Assembly (NCBI GenBank): GCA_005765155.1 | Contig: VCCP01000004.1 | Location: forward strand, 2,604,001 to 2,668,000 | Direction: 5' to 3' | DNA: 64,000 bases | Origin: Zelopaecilomyces penicillatus | Lineage: Eukaryota; Ascomycota; Sordariomycetes; Hypocreales; Pseudodiploosporaceae | In this document: positions 46,390 to 58,160 of the stretch, piece after piece | Layout: each line of letters opens with the position of its first letter | Position numbering within the stretch: position 1 is the first letter of the stretch | The notes under the pieces: model-generated | What the model was told of the DNA's origin: nothing | Seen by the model: the letters and a program-made list of their open reading frames with translations, nothing else | Database searches by the model: none | Translations under genes and position numbers: made by a program

Positions 46390-49300
46390 ATGGTCACATT
46401 TTCTCTTCCTGGCGACTTCGATGGCGCTGAGGCTGGTACCAGCACTCCGAGAAGTCGCCCGGCGCTTGCTTTCTCGAAGCGTCCTTTCTCTACGTCGTCA
46501 CCCTTTGGTGTCAAGCGCCTGGGCACCCCTCAGGCCGCATCTAGTCGCAAGCTTCTGACAACACGCGATGAGGTGCCATCAAGTAGCCTGAATAGGAGCT
46601 CCATGGCAGCTGCGCGTAACATTTTTAGAGAGTCTGCCATCAGCGACAGCCCTCCTAATGTTCCATTCTCCCCGAGCCTACCTCAGAATACTCCGAAGCG
46701 TGTTTTTGCTCCTGGAGGCACCCCCCATCCTTCTCGTGTGCAGCGCGAATTTACCGCCCACGCGACGCCTCGTGGGATGGCCGCGCCGTCAACGGAGAGA
46801 GATCTCTTTTCCATGCGAATTAAATCTCCGCCGAGGGAATTGACTGGGGAGGTGTTGGCGAATAAGGTCCCAAAAGACTGGAACTCAAAAGGTTCCATCT
46901 ATGCCGACCAGTTCTTGGCACACCTCTGTCCACCCGACCTCGACGATGAGCAGCGGCGCCAATTTTTTTGTATCCTCGATCTTCGAAGACTCAAATATGC
47001 CGCAAACGAAATTTTCTCCAAGAAGGATTGGAAGCTGAACGTCATAAACTTCGCAAAGGAGTTTGAGAAAAGTCGAAGCATCATCCTACTTCGATATGGT
47101 CTCTATGAGTTCCAGAACGTTAAGCCTTCAAAAGATGTTCTCAGGAGGTGGCGACGAGAGCACGGATTACCTGAACCGAATGAGGATGAGGTTGAAGATG
47201 CGGAATCCACACCGTCCAAGCCGACCGCCTCGAAGAAGCGAAAGGCCAATGACGACCTCGCTAAAGATTCTAGCTCACCTCATATCTTTGCAAATGCAGG
47301 CAAGCGAAGGGTCACCACTCAAGATGATGATGCACCACCAGCCGCTGCCCCAGCTCCCACTGCTACCAAGAACAAGCGAAAGGCATCGGTGGGTGAAGAT
47401 CAAGCCACCCAACCTAACAAGTTGCAAAAGGCCACTCCGTCGTCTGCCAAGTCGCTTTTTGAAAAGATTGCAAACAAGCCTACTCCAAAGCCCTCCAATG
47501 AGGCTTCGGCTCCGGCTCCGAAAGCCAGCCTGTTCGGATCAAACAAACCTGTCAACGGTAGCCTAGCTCGCTCTGTATTCAACAATACCCTCAAGGCTCA
47601 ATCTGGTCAGGCTGGTCCAGCTGGCAACGGCAACATCTTCGGCTATCTGTCAGATGCTAGTTCTGCTAAGAACAGTGGAGTAGAGGCCGATGCGGAAAGC
47701 GACACAGAATCTGATGCTGAGGATAGCCCAGAAGCTGGTCAGAGTGATGAGCCAAGTACTATCGCCAGTGGCGTTGGAGAGACTTCATCACAACTTGGAT
47801 CAAGCCTATTCAACACAAAACCCTTGTCTGCTGCTGGGTTTGGTGCAGGCTCATCTAGTGCTGGTGGAACTCGGGAAAGCACGCCTGGCCGTAGCTTGTT
47901 TGATCGAGTGTCCACGGATCAAGATGGTCAACTCCTCCGCTCCGAAAAGGCACCTGAGCCTGTCAAATCTACACCGGCTGATCAAACATGGAACCCTAGC
48001 ACCACCCCAATCAAGTTCGCACCCTCAGCCGGTGCGTCACAGACCAGTTCGCTGTTTGGTAAAACCGCTGCTGCTGCTCCCAGCTCAGTCTTCGCCCCGA
48101 AGAGTACTGCATCATCCAACATCTTTGGCACCTCTAATCAGAGTCAGTCATCTGGAAAGGATTCGGCAGGCAATACAACCTCGGATGAGGCGGATAAGAC
48201 TGGTGGGGAATCTGACAAGGAGAACGATTCCCACGTCTCAAAAAAGACTGCCACTGAATCCAAGGCACCCGCGACGCAGCCAAGTTTAGGAAATTCCCTC
48301 TTCCAGCTGAAGCCTCCGTCGACAGCGTCATCGAATGAGGGTGAGCCTTCCAAGCCTACCTCATCGCTTTTTGGTACGGCCCCAAAGACAGATGCTCCCG
48401 CACCATCCAATCTGTTTGGTCTTGGCAAGCCTGCTGTCCCTGTTACACAAGCCCCTTCACTGTTCGGGGCAAAGCCTTCTCAACCTGAGAAGAAATCAGA
48501 GACTGAGACGCCTTTAGCAGCTGCTCCTCTCTTTGGCGCACAAAGCAAATCTACTCTTGGGGGTGACAACAACCCGGCCGCCTCACTGTTTGGTATCAAG
48601 TCTGCTGCCAACACAACCAACTTGTTTGGTACTGCAACACCCGCTTCTGCAACATCCCTGTTTGGAACAACAAACGCTGCTGCTGAGACCTCCAAGACCT
48701 CCAACCCAGACCCAGCACCTGTGATCGCAACTCCAGCGACGCCTGCACCACCCCTTTTCAGTTTCGGGGCAAAGTCAGCTACAACGCCACAGGCTGCTGC
48801 GAAACCTCTTTTCGGAATTCCTACGTCCCCACCAGGCGATTCCGGTGCGAACATGTTTGGAAGTCCGATGAAGCAAGATGAGGCCTCGCCTGCGAAGAAG
48901 CCCTTCGCAGCCAACCAGGATTCTGGCACTTCTAAACCCATTTTTAGCTTCGGCGGCACAGCCTCTACTCCGTCTACTAACCTCTTTGGCGCTTCTACGA
49001 CTGCTGCGTCTGGTGCTGGCTCAGCCTCCATTCCTGCTTTTGGAGCCGGTGCCTCTACCAATGGGGGATCAGCTGGGTTCGGCGGCTTCAATTTCGGTGC
49101 AGATACTTCCGCCTCATCCGGAAACACGTTCAATAACCCCTTCTCATCAGGAAGCAACGGCAACAACTCTAGTCAACCGTCAGCTTCATCTACTGGAGGC
49201 ATGTTCAACTTTGGTGGTGCCCCAGCTGCTACCCCGGCCGCATCGTCCGGTGGCTTGTTCCAGTTTGGTAATGCCAGCGGCTCAACAACGCCCTTGGGAG

Positions 49301-50111
49301 GTTCGGTGTTTGGAGGCACTCAATCCAACCAGACCTCAGCACCATTGTTTGGCGGCTCCACGACCACTACCAGCGCACCGGCCTTCAACATCACAGCTCC
49401 TGTGTCTCAGCCAACGCAAACTCAAAACAACCCATTTGCATTTGGAGCCGGCCAGACCAACTTTGGTGGCAGTCTCCAACCACCAGTTGGTGGATCCTCG
49501 ACCACCGGGACAAGTAAGTCTTCTTTTCAAAAACGGAAGATAGCCCCGCTAAAGCGACGGGTCTAGACTCTCCATTCAATCTTGGAGGAGGCTCTAGCTT
49601 GGCCACAACACCAGCTGGAGGTACTCCGGAGCCCTCTTCGCAAGTTGCCGGAACAAAAGGCGGCGCAGAGGACGAAACTGAAGAGGGCGAGAAGCACGCG
49701 CAGATTAGTCTGACTGATGGAGCGGACAACGAAGAAGAGGTCCTGCATGACGTGCGGGCTAAGGTGTTGAAGTTTGTACCAGCTGGGGAATCGTCAGATG
49801 GCGAGGAGAAAAAGGCCAAGGCGAAGAGCCCATGGTCGACTCAAGGTGTGGGACCTCTGCGTCTGCTCAGACATAAAGAGACAAATGTGCTGCGATTACT
49901 GCTGCGTGCGGAGCCCAGGGGCCACGTTGCCTTGAACCGGGCGGTCCTACCAGATTTATCGTACAAGTCAGATGAGAAGTACGTGAAGCTTACTACTTCG
50001 AATGAGAAGGGTGACGGATTAGAGACGTGGATGATCCAGGTCAAGACCAAAGATCTCGCCAAAGCGTTGGCCGAGTCACTGGAGAAGCACAAGGAATTGA
50101 ATAAAAAGTAA
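46390..50111 (+). CDS. nup2: FG-repeat nucleoporin Nup2/Nup61 (NUP50-like) with C-terminal RanBP1 domain
   Basis: A long first exon, 46390-49513, and a second, 49567-50111, give 1222 aa. The N-terminal about 300 residues include a conserved folded stretch (IYADQFLAHLCPPDLDDEQR, then WKLNVINFAKEFEKSRSIIL) with a basic cluster SKKRKAND, probably for importin-alpha or chromatin contacts. The middle is a classic FG region with more than 20 SLFG, NLFG, NIFG, PLFG and FSFG units separated by Ser/Thr/Ala/Pro/Lys spacers. The last about 135 residues form a Ran-binding (RanBP1) domain: EEVLHDVRAKVLKFV, VGPLRLLRHKETNVLRLLLR and ETWMIQVKTKDLAKAL. Nup2 sits at the nuclear basket and speeds importin release and recycling with Ran-GTP. 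In Aspergillus it moves to chromatin in mitosis. If the 53-nt intron is retained, the protein ends after 17 extra residues and lacks the Ran-binding domain. Confidence 0.92.
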
Positions 50112-50826
50112 TGCGGAGGAAGGGGGGTTTATGTTATATTATCGGGCGGCGACGGTCGTTAGGGTAAGACGAGGATTTTCAGCATCATTGGCGGCGTTAG
50201 AAAGCATTGATTGAGCTTGAAGCACACCGAGAGCATACTAGGCTGGAGCCTGTTAAAAAAAGGGTGCATGCAGGAGAACAGAGGACCCCATGTTTTTTTC
50301 TTTTATCCCTGAGCCTGTGCAGATTATCTATCATTGGGTCTGCCACACCACATAAGACTTTAATGTATTTCTTTGAATCCAATACCACACTTACGAACCT
50401 TGATCTCATTGTGCCGGTGATGTGAGAAACGAGCGACTGTGATGCCTGACTTTTTCGTTATTGGCAGCCCAAAGCCCACTGCTACGCAGTACTGTAGCTA
50501 CTAACAATAAAGTGGTTGAAGGTACAGCTATTAGGCTAGGTACCTACCTGTCGATATGCCGTTGTAACTCATTAGTGCTCCAGTTTGATCGTTCAGTGAT
50601 GTAATTCGACGAAATGGTGAAATTATAGAGCACTCCACGTTGTCTGGCGGCTGGTGAAAACGCGGGGGAGGGGTGAAACGACGAGAGGAATTAGCGCCTG
50701 GCTGTGGCGGCCAGGCATTTGAGGGTGCTGAAGCAGCAGCGCGTCGCGTCCATCTTCGGAGGAGCTCAAAGTCGCTGCATCCAACCTGGGACCTGCATTC
50801 AAGCTTTGTCGGTGAAACTGACCACC
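50112..50826. promoter_or_regulatory. Spacer between nup2 and the gamma-tubulin gene
   Basis: 715 bp containing the nup2 3' flank and the gamma-tubulin promoter. A TAGGTACCTACC palindromic patch lies at about 50534-50550. No coding sequence is supported; the frame at 50673-51047 only overlaps the first tubulin exons by chance. Confidence 0.45.
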
Positions 50827-52820
50827 ATGCCTCGGTACTGCCACTCTGCCCTGCCAACATAATCGAGATGTCTGTGGAGGAGACACTAACGGCAATCCAG
50901 GGAGATAATCACCATCCAGGCCGGGCAATGCGGCAACAGCAGTCGGTCCCCCCCTCCTCTCCTGCCCCCCACTCGAGGATGCTCCCACATCACAAACCGT
51001 GGCTGGCAGACATTTTTGGGAAGCTCCAGAAGTGTTTCTATTGCTGACTGACACATCGGAACAGTTGGCAGTCAGTTCTGGCAGCAGCTCTGCCAGGAGC
51101 ATGGAATCAGCCAGGATGGCAATCTGGAGGACTTTGCAACTGAGGGCGGTGACCGAAAGGACGTCTTTTACTACCAGAGCGACGATACGCGATACATTCC
51201 CCGTGCGATCCTGATTGATCTCGAACCTCGTGTACGTGAAAAGTTTACTTTCGTCGAACGATGTATATGGAACGAGGGAAAAAAGGGAATGAGGAGTAGA
51301 GACGACCTCAAGAGGCCCCGTCTTAGGTTGGTTTGGCATGTTCATGATGGCTAACGGCAGTCCCTTACAGGTGCTCAATGGTATCCAGACCGGCCCGTAT
51401 AAAAACATATATAACCCCGAAAACTTCTATGTAGGCAAAAATGGAATGGGTGCGGCAAACAACTGGGGAGACGGTTACCAGAGTGGTGAAGCGGTATTCG
51501 AGGACATAATGGAGATGATTGATCGAGAAGCGGATGGAAGCGACTCTTTAGAAGTGCGTAGATCTTCAGCCCATGACTCCTATACTATTCGCTCATATGT
51601 ATGCGAACGCTGCTGACGGTGCTCAAGGGATTCATGATGCTTCATTCCATTGCTGGTGGCACAGGCTCTGGTCTAGGCTCTTTCCTTCTAGAGCGACTCA
51701 ACGACCGGTTTCCCAAGAAGATCATCCAGACCTATTCCGTTTTCCCTGACACGACAAACGCCGGCGATGTCGTTGTTCACCCTTATAACAGCATCCTCTC
51801 CATGCGCAGACTTACCCAGAACGCAGACTCTGTTGTCGTTTTAGATAATGGCGCCTTGTCTCACATTGCGGCCGACCGGCTCCATGTGCAAGAACCATCA
51901 TTTCAACAAACCAATCAGCTTGTATGGGGAATATTTCATCATTTTTTATCCCCTTCGCAATAAATATCATAGGGGGCCGAGGTTGAACTGAAAGCTGACT
52001 TGAAGAAACTAAAACAGGTTTCGACAGTCATGTCTGCGAGCACAACGACTCTACGATACCCTGGGTATATGCACAATGATCTTGTCAGCATTTTGGCATC
52101 CTTGATTCCAACACCGCGGTGCCACTTTCTCATGACGGCTTACACGCCCTTCACTGGCGACCAGGTTGAGCAGGCCAAGACGGTTCGGAAAACGACGGTG
52201 CTGGATGTGATGAGAAGGTTGCTGCAGCCTAAAAATCGCATGGTTTCGACTGTGCCCGGCAAGAAGAGCTGCTACATATCCATCCTGAACGTGATTCAAG
52301 GCGAGGTTGACCCAACAGATGTGCATAAAAGTTTGCTTCGAATCCGGGAACGAAGACTGGCCACATTCATCCCATGGGGCCCGGCCAGTATCCAGGTGGC
52401 TTTGACTAAACGCAGCCCGTATATTCCCATGGCTCATCGTGTCAGCGGTCTCATGCTGGCAAATCATACGAGCATCGCTACGGTAAGTTGCACACCTTTC
52501 ATCATCATCATATTACTGCTGTTACTGTTATTTATGGTGTATGGGAGCGGTTGGCTAATTGTCAAACTTTGTGTGGCTGCATTGTATAGCTCTTCAAGCG
52601 AATACTGAAGCAGTACGACGGCATGCGGAAACGCAACGCCTTTATGGAAGGATATAAGAAGACGGCCCCGTTCTCAGAAAACCTACACGAGTTTGACGAG
52701 GCGAGGCAAGTCGTGGCTGATTTGATTGGGGAGTACGAGGCTGCAGAGGATGCCGACTATTTGAGTCCAGACAATGGGGAGAAGGCCACGTCGGCAGAGA
52801 CGGATAGGCGGATGGGATGA
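50827..52820 (+). CDS. tubG: Gamma-tubulin
   Basis: Seven exons are proposed: 50827-50834 (8 nt), 50901-50941, 51065-51231, 51371-51553, 51628-51921, 52018-52482 and 52590-52820, giving 462 aa. The spliced start reads MPREIITIQAGQCGNSIGSQFW, the textbook gamma-tubulin N-terminus, which fixes the 8-nt first exon and the two short exons after it. The tubulin GTP signature GGTGSGLGSF is present, as are QTYSVFPDTTNAGDVVVHPY and VSTVMSASTTTLRYPGYMHN, typical of gamma rather than alpha or beta tubulin. The acidic C-terminus is EYEAAEDADYLSPD. The protein nucleates microtubules in the gamma-tubulin complex at the spindle pole body. A GAA-rich tract follows in the 3' UTR. Confidence 0.97.
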
Positions 52821-53677
52821 TCTGCCCAGACACACGAGGCGAACAACAAATGAATGAAATACCCAGGACAAAGATGGTGGGGGTTAAGTTTGAAAAACAC
52901 ACAGAAATTCAGTCTTGGAAAAAAAAACTAAGAAAGAAGAAGAAGAAGAAGAAGATGCTTCTGCAGACAAAGGAATGCGAGGCGTTTCGGTACGGAAAGA
53001 GATGAGGATGTAGATATGAAAATGCATTCTTATTTTTTTATTAAGTATGAGAGGCTGGCTGCAAATATGTACTGAGATTCTTCAGATGTACCGACCGGTG
53101 GTAGATGGTATCATCCCACCATGCCATGCTACCTATGCTATGGATTACCCTTTTGTACTCGACGGTTTAAATCAAAGCCGAGTTATTAGGGGATGTGATT
53201 TATAGCAGAACGTTGTTGCTATTCGTACGAGGTAATCAGGTCGCCGTTGATTGGACAGAGGTAACAAGCTAAGTTGTCATGCTGTACTGTAGGCTCCTGC
53301 AACATCGAAACAATTCCCCCCCTCCCCCTCCGCACCCCCACCACGCTACCTATCTATCGTAGCTCCAAGGTGGAAAGCTTTTGCTCCATTCTGCCTCCCC
53401 ACGTCTCACGCTTTTCCAGCTAAAAACATAAAAAGTGCAGCTTTTGGGCAGGAAACTTGATCAATTGCGCCGATTTTTTTTTTTAGGTTTGCCTGTATGT
53501 GTTTTGTCCTTTTACATTCTCAACTGTCTGTTCCTTAGCCGTGTCTGTCTCACTTGAGGCGGTGCCTCTGCTGCTGTTGCTGCTGCTACTCCTCCTGCTG
53601 TACATAATTTGCTAACCTCTCTTCTGGGTAGTTAGTTAATATTCAGGCTTCCTTTCCGATTTCTTCTAAGCCTTTGC
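52821..53677. other. Spacer between gamma-tubulin and myg1 genes
   Basis: 857 bp with the tubulin 3' flank (GAA repeat at about 52931-52955, AT-rich around 53020-53040) and the myg1 leader. The leader is CT-rich and includes CTG/CTC triplets at about 53567-53600 and a poly-T run near 53475-53484. No gene is seen. Confidence 0.45.
52931..52955. repeat. GAA/AAG trinucleotide repeat
   Basis: An imperfect GAA tract lies about 110 bp past the gamma-tubulin stop codon, probably in its 3' UTR. Confidence 0.8.
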
Positions 53678-54772
53678 ATGTTGCTCCGTCGTCTCGTCTC
53701 CACCATGGCCGAATCTGCTCCCAAACGCCTTAAGACGTCTGGTGTCCTCATCGGCACGCACAGCGGCCACTTCCACGCCGACGAGGCTCTCGCCGTCCAC
53801 ATGCTGCGCCTGCTGCCTACCTACCGGGACTCCAACCTCGTCCGCACCCGCGACCCCAAGGTACTCGAAACCTGCCACACCGTTGTCGATGTAGGTGGGG
53901 AGTACGACGCCAACCGTAACCGTTTCGACCACCACCAGCGCGGTTTCGATACCACTTTTCCCGGCCGCGCGACGAAGCTCTCCAGTGCTGGTCTTGTTTT
54001 CTTGCACTTTGGCAAGGCTATCATCGCCCAGCGCCTCAGCGGCAAAGGCGAAAGCGGTACAACCACAGCTGAGGATGCCCCCGAGGTTGGCCTGCTCTAT
54101 AATAAGCTGTATGAGGGCTTCGTCGAGGCTCTTGACGCCCACGACAACGGTATTTCCCTTTATGACCCCAAGGCTGTTTCTGCCGCTGGCTTAGAGAAGC
54201 GCTTCAGCGAGTCCGGCTTCACCCTTGGCTCCGTAGTCGGCCGTCTTAACCCCAACTGGAACGACGCGAAGCCCGCTGATCCAGAAGAGGCTCAGAATTA
54301 TGAGGATAGCCGCTTCCTTCTTGCCAGTCAGCGCATCGGCGAGGAGTTTGAGCGGGACCTCGACTACCTTGCCAGCGCCTGGCTTCCTGCCCGCGCTATA
54401 ATCCAGAAAGCCTTTGAGGAGCGTACCAAGTATGACCCCGCGGGCCGAATTCTCGTTCTCGAGGGCCAGTCTGTTCCCTGGAAGGATCACCTCTACACAC
54501 TTGAGGACGGCAAATCATCCGTTCTCTATGTTCTCTACGCTGAGGGCACACAGCCGGGAGCCAAGTGGAGAATCCAGTGCGTCCCAGAAAGCAAAGACTC
54601 ATTTGTTAGCCGGAAGCCCCTGCCCGAGGCCTGGAGGGGTTTCCGCGATGCCGAGTTGGATGGCATTACTGGTATCCCCGGCTGTGTCTTTGTTCACGCC
54701 GCTGGCTTCATCGGCGGCAACAAGACATTCGAGGGTGTCAAGGAAATGGTTATCAAAGCACTAGATTCATAG
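53678..54772 (+). CDS. myg1: Myg1 family protein (UPF0160, DHH-type exonuclease)
   Basis: This is an intron-free frame of 364 aa. The first ATG at 53678 adds MLLRRLVST, an Arg-rich stretch that could help mitochondrial targeting, before a second ATG (MAESAPKRLK) at 53705. The N-terminal domain carries IGTHSGHFHADEALAVHML, VVDVGGEYDANRNRFDHHQ and RGFDTTF, the metal-binding His/Asp residues of the DHH-like fold. Further family blocks are DAHDNGISLYD, RLNPNWND and the C-terminal GCVFVHAAGFIGGNKTFEG. The family contains the human MYG1 protein, reported as a 3'-5' RNA exonuclease shared between nucleolus and mitochondria. The alternative starts would suit dual localisation. Length is typical for the family (about 340-380 aa). 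Confidence 0.93.
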   Translation: MLLRRLVSTMAESAPKRLKTSGVLIGTHSGHFHADEALAVHMLRLLPTYRDSNLVRTRDPKVLETCHTVVDVGGEYDANRNRFDHHQRGFDTTFPGRATKLSSAGLVFLHFGKAIIAQRLSGKGESGTTTAEDAPEVGLLYNKLYEGFVEALDAHDNGISLYDPKAVSAAGLEKRFSESGFTLGSVVGRLNPNWNDAKPADPEEAQNYEDSRFLLASQRIGEEFERDLDYLASAWLPARAIIQKAFEERTKYDPAGRILVLEGQSVPWKDHLYTLEDGKSSVLYVLYAEGTQPGAKWRIQCVPESKDSFVSRKPLPEAWRGFRDAELDGITGIPGCVFVHAAGFIGGNKTFEGVKEMVIKALDS

Positions 54773-55552
54773 AAAGTAGTTGTCTTGATGAAGAAAAAAG
54801 TAAATCATAACCTGCTAAAGAACATGGTGTTCCAAAACAAAAGCTCAAGTTATTTTTCCATTTTTCGATCTGGATCTTAATGTTAAATGGAAAGGAAATA
54901 AGATAAGGAAAAAAGAAGGATAAGGCGTGGCTGCCAAGTGGAAACACATCATCGATTTCCCCTCAGGAGGTGACAAGTAATGGGACCTTTGCCATTCTGC
55001 CCATTTGGTTGTCTCCAAGTTCCTCCTTGCTTGTTGCGGCTTTCATCTCTTTCTTTCTCTGTCAGTGTGTATGTCTGTCTCTCGTGTTCCCTGTCAAGAT
55101 TCCAAAACGCAGCAAAAGAAAAGTACTGCTCCTTCCTTGTTAAGGTAAAGTCAAGGTTGTACATAATTGGGCCAATCGAAATAAAACATCCCCAATTGTC
55201 TCCGTTTGTCTCTCTTTCTCGCTCGCGCTGTGTGTGCGCATGTATGCTCCCTTAGCCTGCCAGTAGGAGCCTGCCTTCAAGCCAGTAACGCCAATAAATG
55301 AAAGCACTTTCTCCCTTCCAGATAACTGAGACGAGTTGGTCCCGACGACTACCGAAAAGGGCAGGTCTGTTTTCCCTTTGTCACTAGCCCAGGTTGCTGG
55401 CTTCACTTAGTACATACATGAACCAAGCTTCTTATTTCAGTCTCAACCCATCGGTTGCTGGTAGCCGTCTTCTTCACAAGGAATGACCCTCTTTTCCAAT
55501 TCACCTTTTCCCTGGTCAATCACCACGAAACTGGATTGCTCCCAATCATCCC
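54773..55552. other. Convergent spacer between myg1 and igo1
   Basis: 780 bp of shared 3' flank. AT-rich sequence at 54780-54920 follows myg1. Pyrimidine-rich sequence at about 55030-55090 and 55190-55240 lies on the plus strand. Neither strand has a supported gene. Confidence 0.45.
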
Positions 55553-56135
55553 TCATCGACGAGGAATGCCCTCGCCCTCAGCGGCCTGTACTTCCTCGGG
55601 CGCTGACGCCTGGCCTCCATTTTCCTTGTTCGCAGATGTGCCATCAGAGGTGTTGGCTGTCTGACCTTCGGCGCTTGTCTCGCGGTTGAGGAAGCTGCTT
55701 TCCTTGACGGGGCTGCCAGCCTGAACACCGGGTATAGAGCTGTGCTGGGTATGCTTAGGCACGTTGCCGCCGTTGGCCAGAGAGGCAAGATGTGGGATGT
55801 TCTCGGGGACAGGATGCTCGGAGCCGACAGTACCAGTATCTACGCTGTCGCCCTTGCCAGCCTTAGACATGGCATAGTCACCCGAATCGAAATACTTGCG
55901 CTCTTTCAAGTGCTTGGCAAAGTGGTCGGAGCGAGTAGGGAGCTTGCCATAGAGGCGGAAGAGTCGCTGCTCCTCGGGGGTGAGCGACTGTTGCCAAAGT
56001 GCTTGTGGTCAGCAATCGGGTTGGTCTAATAGCGTTGAGAGCAGCGGGTATTCGTCCAGGCACCCTGGGTGACGTAGAGAGCCAGTCATCAGTGCTCACC
56101 TTGATGTCGACCTTGTTCTTCTGATGGGGAAGCAT
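55553..56135 (-). CDS. igo1: Endosulfine-family protein phosphatase inhibitor Igo1 (ENSA/ARPP19)
   Basis: Two exons on the minus strand, 56135-56100 and 55987-55553, are separated by a 112-nt intron with a CTGAC branch point and give 156 aa. The protein reads MLPHQKNKVDIK, then SLTPEEQRLFRLYGKLPTRS. The invariant endosulfine motif YFDSGDYAMSKAG follows, with the Greatwall/Rim15 target serine at residue 47. The rest is disordered and rich in Gly, Ser, Glu and Ala, as is usual in fungi. Phosphorylated endosulfine inhibits PP2A-B55 and controls mitotic entry and, in yeast, quiescence entry and stabilisation of nutrient-regulated mRNAs. The gene has a G-quadruplex-prone tract about 130-180 bp upstream of its start codon. 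Confidence 0.95.
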
Positions 56136-56263
56136 GGCGTAAGTTGGTATGTCTTCGGCCGTTCGGAGTTGGTTGTCGTGCGGAGAAGAATAGAATAGCC
56201 AGTAAGGAATGGAAAGCGCAGCAGGTAAGTTAGATGGTGGTGCTGTTACTCAGTCAGGCGACT

Positions 56264-56311
56264 GGGGGGGGGGGCAAGGCGGGGTCGTCGTGGGGGGGGG
56301 GGGTTCTGGGG
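56264..56311 (+). repeat. G-tract array with quadruplex potential upstream of igo1
   Basis: Four G tracts lie on the plus strand: 11 G at 56264-56274, 4 G at 56281-56284, 12 G at 56292-56303 and 4 G at 56308-56311, with loops of 6, 7 and 4 nt. This fits a G-quadruplex pattern. It lies 129-176 bp upstream of the minus-strand igo1 ATG, so the G-rich strand is the igo1 template strand. Confidence 0.75.
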
Positions 56312-58160
56312 AGAGCGATGGGCGGTTTGGCAGTGATGCAACACGAAGATGATGAGTGATAGACAGAGAGACAGGGCCCGGTGAGAGGAGGGAAGAAGGG
56401 AGAGGTCTCTGCTCCTTTGGCTTTGTGCTCTGTGGAAATTTATCCGGGCTGCGTGGTTGGCTGTTTGGGAGAGAGGTCGGTCGCTTTGCGTGTGCACAAT
56501 CAGCAACTGTATGGAATAATTGCTAGAGGGGCTCGCTGCGTTGCGTTTTTGGGCTGCTATAAAGGTGTAACTGCCGCAGGTAGGTACCTCTTAGGTAGGT
56601 GTGTTGCTGCCATACCATGGTAGCTCTCAGTACGGATATTGTACTCATCAAAGCCTGGCATTTTGCTGGTATTTGATATAGCGCATCTGAGGTATGGAAG
56701 TACGGCATATGCCACATATAATACTTGCGCTACAACTCACAAGTGCGCAGGCGGTGCCTCGTCAAGCTCGAACCGTTGAAACATGTCCATTTGTACAGCT
56801 TTTCAATTTATAATTGTCTTGATAAATTTCCCGTCTTTGACACTTTTCCGAGGCGTCCATGGAAAATCCTTTTATTGGGTTACAGCAATGGGGTAACTTG
56901 CAAGGCAACCCCCATCCCGTCCGCCCAGAGGATCTAGGTCACAAGACTGCTGTACTGCTTTCAACCTTCCCCAGAAACCCAATACGCTAGACTAACTGCT
57001 AAACGTGATGAGCCGCGTTCGCTTGTGTCCCCATCTTTTGCGCGGCAACAGACTAATGTGACATTGAATTGAAACTGGGCAGCAAGCTTGCACAAGGCGG
57101 TAGATTCCAATGGGACGAACAATAAGAGGGCCGTGGTTAGAGAAGAATAGCAGGGCTGTGAGCTGCTGAAACACGCCCATTTCATAGATGTCCTTTTGTT
57201 GTCGAAGCAGGTTTCTTTTTCCGCAAGAGCTCATAACATTCTAAAGGCTCTCATGCAAGGCCCCTCGCTTATTCTGCTCGTTTCTTGTAGTCATGTGCTC
57301 GTGGTTGGTAATCCTTCTATGCAAGGTACTCAATAGGCACGGCTTTCCTAAAGCAGTGCCAAAATCCGTTCATCTTCATCGTCCACTGACAAAGACACGA
57401 CCAACGCTATGCACAGAATGAAAGGAAGCAAATAATAATAATCGACTGCTACCCATTGCCCCACAAAGCCACTCCGGCATTTGCATTCAAGTAACCACTT
57501 TCAGCGGGGTATGTGCGTGGAGCACGGAGCCATTGAGTGGTAATCAGTGAATTATTTAGTGAGTTTACTGGGATGGAGAGGAATGAAGCGAAGGCGAATG
57601 AAGAACTGATGACAAGCTGACAAGGTCCGTGCAATTCCCACGTCGGTGACGTCGAGGGCCGTGTTAGCTCAGATCTGATATCCTTATCAATACATGTAAG
57701 CCAGTAATAACTTGTCAACGCCATCTTCCTGAAGAGATTGATCGCGGGAGAATTGCATCCCAACCTAGTATCTTGAGCAGTGCTCGTGACATGCGGTCAT
57801 GCTGCCTCTCATTCTCGCAGCTCTTGGCAGCAAGTTGCAACCAGTCCGTTCCGTCTTACTCTGATTCGTTAGGGGGAATCAGTTCCATGGATGGCTTGCC
57901 ATTACTCGGAGCCATGGCTGCCCAGGCTCGCTAACTGTACCAAATCCGTCTTCTATGGGCTGCGTCGTCCTTACAGCGTGAGAGGAGGGCCTTGGGGGCT
58001 TGAGAAAGGCGGTTCCTCGCCTAGACTCTTGATTAATTGAGCCCCCCTCAATTCGACTTGTATGCCATGTTCTCTCCTTCCCTACCTTGGTCCAGTGTAG
58101 CTACTTGCAGAGGAAAATTGTGGACCTCGGGTAAGAAGGCAAGACAAGGCGATGCCTTCC

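Noticed and set aside
48480..49166. Minus-strand frame of 228 aa inside nup2
   Set aside because: A mirror of the FG-repeat region; its repetitive Pro/Lys/Ala composition comes from the opposite-strand repeats.
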